DNA from: Betaproteobacteria bacterium
GTDB lineage: Bacteria; Pseudomonadota; Gammaproteobacteria; Burkholderiales; Usitatibacteraceae
DNA: 5,884 bases
NCBI GenBank assembly: GCA_003105245.1
Contig: PQAI01000239.1
Span: 17,277 to 23,160, forward strand
Reading direction: 5' to 3'
In this document: in pieces, positions 4,815 to 5,884 of the stretch
Position numbering within the stretch: the stretch's first letter is position 1
Layout of the letters: each line of letters begins with the position of its first letter
Translations under genes and position numbers: made by a program
The notes under the pieces: generated by a model
What the model saw: only the letters and a program-made list of their open reading frames with translations
What the model was told of the DNA's origin: nothing
Database searches by the model: none

Positions 4815-5884
4815 ATGGGCGGGAAACTGCAGCAGGTGGGGCTGGTGGTCCTCGGGGCCGCCCTCGGCGTGGCCGCGAGCCTGCATTTCTCCGCGGTCGC
4901 CGACCGCCAGCAGTCGACGATCCAGCTCCCGGTCGACGACCTGCGCCTCTTCTCCGAGGTGTTCGGCCGCATCAAGAACGACTACGTCGAGCCCGTCGAG
5001 GACAAGAAGCTCCTCAAGGAAGCCATCAACGGCATGCTCACCGGGCTGGACCCGCACTCGGCCTTCCTCGACCAGGACGCCTACAAGGACCTGCAGGTGG
5101 GCACCCAGGGCGAGTTCGGCGGCCTGGGCATCGAGGTCGGCGCCGAGGACGGCTTCGTGAAGGTGGTGGCGCCCATCGAGGACACGCCCGCGCACCGCGC
5201 CGGCATCCAGGCCGGCGACCTCATCGTGAAGCTCGACGGCGTGAGCCTGAAGGGCCTGAGCCTCAACGACGCCGTGAAGAAGATGCGCGGCAAGCCCAAC
5301 ACCGAGGTGCTCCTCACCGTCGTGCGCAAGGGCCAGGCCGCCCCGATGGACTTCAAGCTCAAGCGCGACGTGATCCGCGTGAAGAGCGTGAAGGCGCGCA
5401 TCCTCGAGCCCGGCTACGGGATGATCCGGGTCACCCAGTTCCAGGAGCACACCGGCGAGAACCTCGTGCAGGCCGTCAACGACCTCTACAAGCAGTCGAA
5501 CGGCGACCTCAAGGGCCTCGTGATCGACCTGCGCATGAACCCCGGCGGGCTCCTCAACGCGGCCGTGGCCGTCTCCTCGGCGTTCCTGCCGAAGAACGCG
5601 CTGGTCGTCTACACCGACGGGCGCACCGAGGACGCGAAGATGCGCCTCACGGCGAACAAGGAGAACTACGTGCGCGGCAGCTTCCGCGAGGACTACCTCG
5701 CCAAGCTCCCGGCCGCCGCCAAGTCCGTGCCGCTGGTGGTGCTGGTGAACGGCGCCTCGGCCTCGGCCTCCGAGATCGTCGCGGGCGCCCTCCAGGACCA
5801 CAAGCGCGCCACGATCATCGGCACGCAGACCTTCGGCAAGGGCTCGGTGCAGACCATCCTGCCGCTGCCCAACAACCAGGCGGT
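4815..5884 (+). CDS. ctpA: C-terminal processing protease CtpA (S41 family), 3' end cut by window edge
   Basis: This is a partial gene: 356 complete codons are present and the stop lies beyond the right edge. The product is a periplasmic, membrane-tethered serine protease that cleaves substrates near their C-termini. Residues 1-29 form a signal/anchor (QQVGLVVLGAALGVAASLHF). An N-terminal helical segment (about 40-95) holds LDPHSAFLD (78-86). A PDZ domain (about 98-185) starts with GEFGGLGIEV and includes APAHRAGIQAGD-like residues TPAHRAGIQAGDLI (124-137). The S41 core runs from about 200, with GLVIDLRMNPGG (234-245). The catalytic dyad is visible: S317 in ASASASEIVAGALQD and K342 in TFGKGSVQ, spaced 25 residues apart as in Tsp/D1 protease. 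The ATG at 4815 has a good ribosome binding site. Family members are about 450-480 residues, so roughly a quarter is missing. The envC-ctpA order is also found in Pseudomonas. Confidence 0.95.
   Translation, partial: MGGKLQQVGLVVLGAALGVAASLHFSAVADRQQSTIQLPVDDLRLFSEVFGRIKNDYVEPVEDKKLLKEAINGMLTGLDPHSAFLDQDAYKDLQVGTQGEFGGLGIEVGAEDGFVKVVAPIEDTPAHRAGIQAGDLIVKLDGVSLKGLSLNDAVKKMRGKPNTEVLLTVVRKGQAAPMDFKLKRDVIRVKSVKARILEPGYGMIRVTQFQEHTGENLVQAVNDLYKQSNGDLKGLVIDLRMNPGGLLNAAVAVSSAFLPKNALVVYTDGRTEDAKMRLTANKENYVRGSFREDYLAKLPAAAKSVPLVVLVNGASASASEIVAGALQDHKRATIIGTQTFGKGSVQTILPLPNNQA

Noticed and set aside
4548..5801. Minus-strand open frame of 417 codons opposite the envC end and ctpA.
   Set aside because: It is the antisense of a conserved S41 protease whose catalytic residues are intact. 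The translation is rich in Val, Leu, His and Glu, typical of reversed GC-rich codons.
1..5884. Search by eye for CRISPR arrays, tRNA or rRNA genes, insertion sequence ends, attachment sites and riboswitches.
   Set aside because: No regularly spaced repeats, no tRNA-like cloverleaf, no transposase and no long flanking inverted repeats were seen. Intergenic space is too small for large RNA elements.

Overview
The window reads as an ordinary chromosomal segment of a GC-rich (about 70 percent by eye) member of the Betaproteobacteria. The basis is the strong G/C bias at third codon positions, the family-level character of the proteins (SecB, CPYC glutaredoxin, 247-residue cofactor-dependent phosphoglycerate mutase, EnvC-type activator, CtpA) and the gene order. 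Lineage is inferred from remembered family features, not from a search. I see no plasmid, phage, IS, CRISPR or RNA-gene signal. Coding density is very high and no gene-free stretch exceeds 75 bases.

Left half, minus strand, read right to left: a membrane-anchored single-domain rhodanese (1613-1200), a class I glutaredoxin (1195-938), the export chaperone SecB (894-415) and a secreted SH3-domain protein cut by the left edge (409-1). Gaps are 4, 43 and 5 bases, so this looks like one operon. Its likely promoter is an AT-rich extended -10 patch at 1655-1663. Upstream of it, on the same strand, lies an overlapping pair azlC-azlD (2710-1689), the two subunits of a branched-chain amino acid exporter.

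Right half, plus strand: gpmA (2741-3484), an EnvC/LytM-type murein hydrolase activator (3488-4747) and the periplasmic S41 protease CtpA (4815 to beyond the right edge). Gaps are 3 and 67 bases. The two halves diverge from a gap of only 30 bases between azlC and gpmA.

The layout resembles the E. coli yibN-grxC-secB-gpsA / gpmM-envC region and the Pseudomonas secB-grx-rhodanese-pgm-envC-ctpA region. It differs in three ways: azlCD sits between the two divergent halves, the phosphoglycerate mutase is the cofactor-dependent type rather than GpmM/GpmI, and an SH3 protein rather than gpsA follows secB. Functionally the region joins thiol/sulfur handling (rhodanese, glutaredoxin), protein export (SecB) and envelope remodelling (SH3 protein, EnvC, CtpA) with one glycolytic enzyme and an amino acid exporter. 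I found no convincing new system; the findings are modest structural and contextual points.
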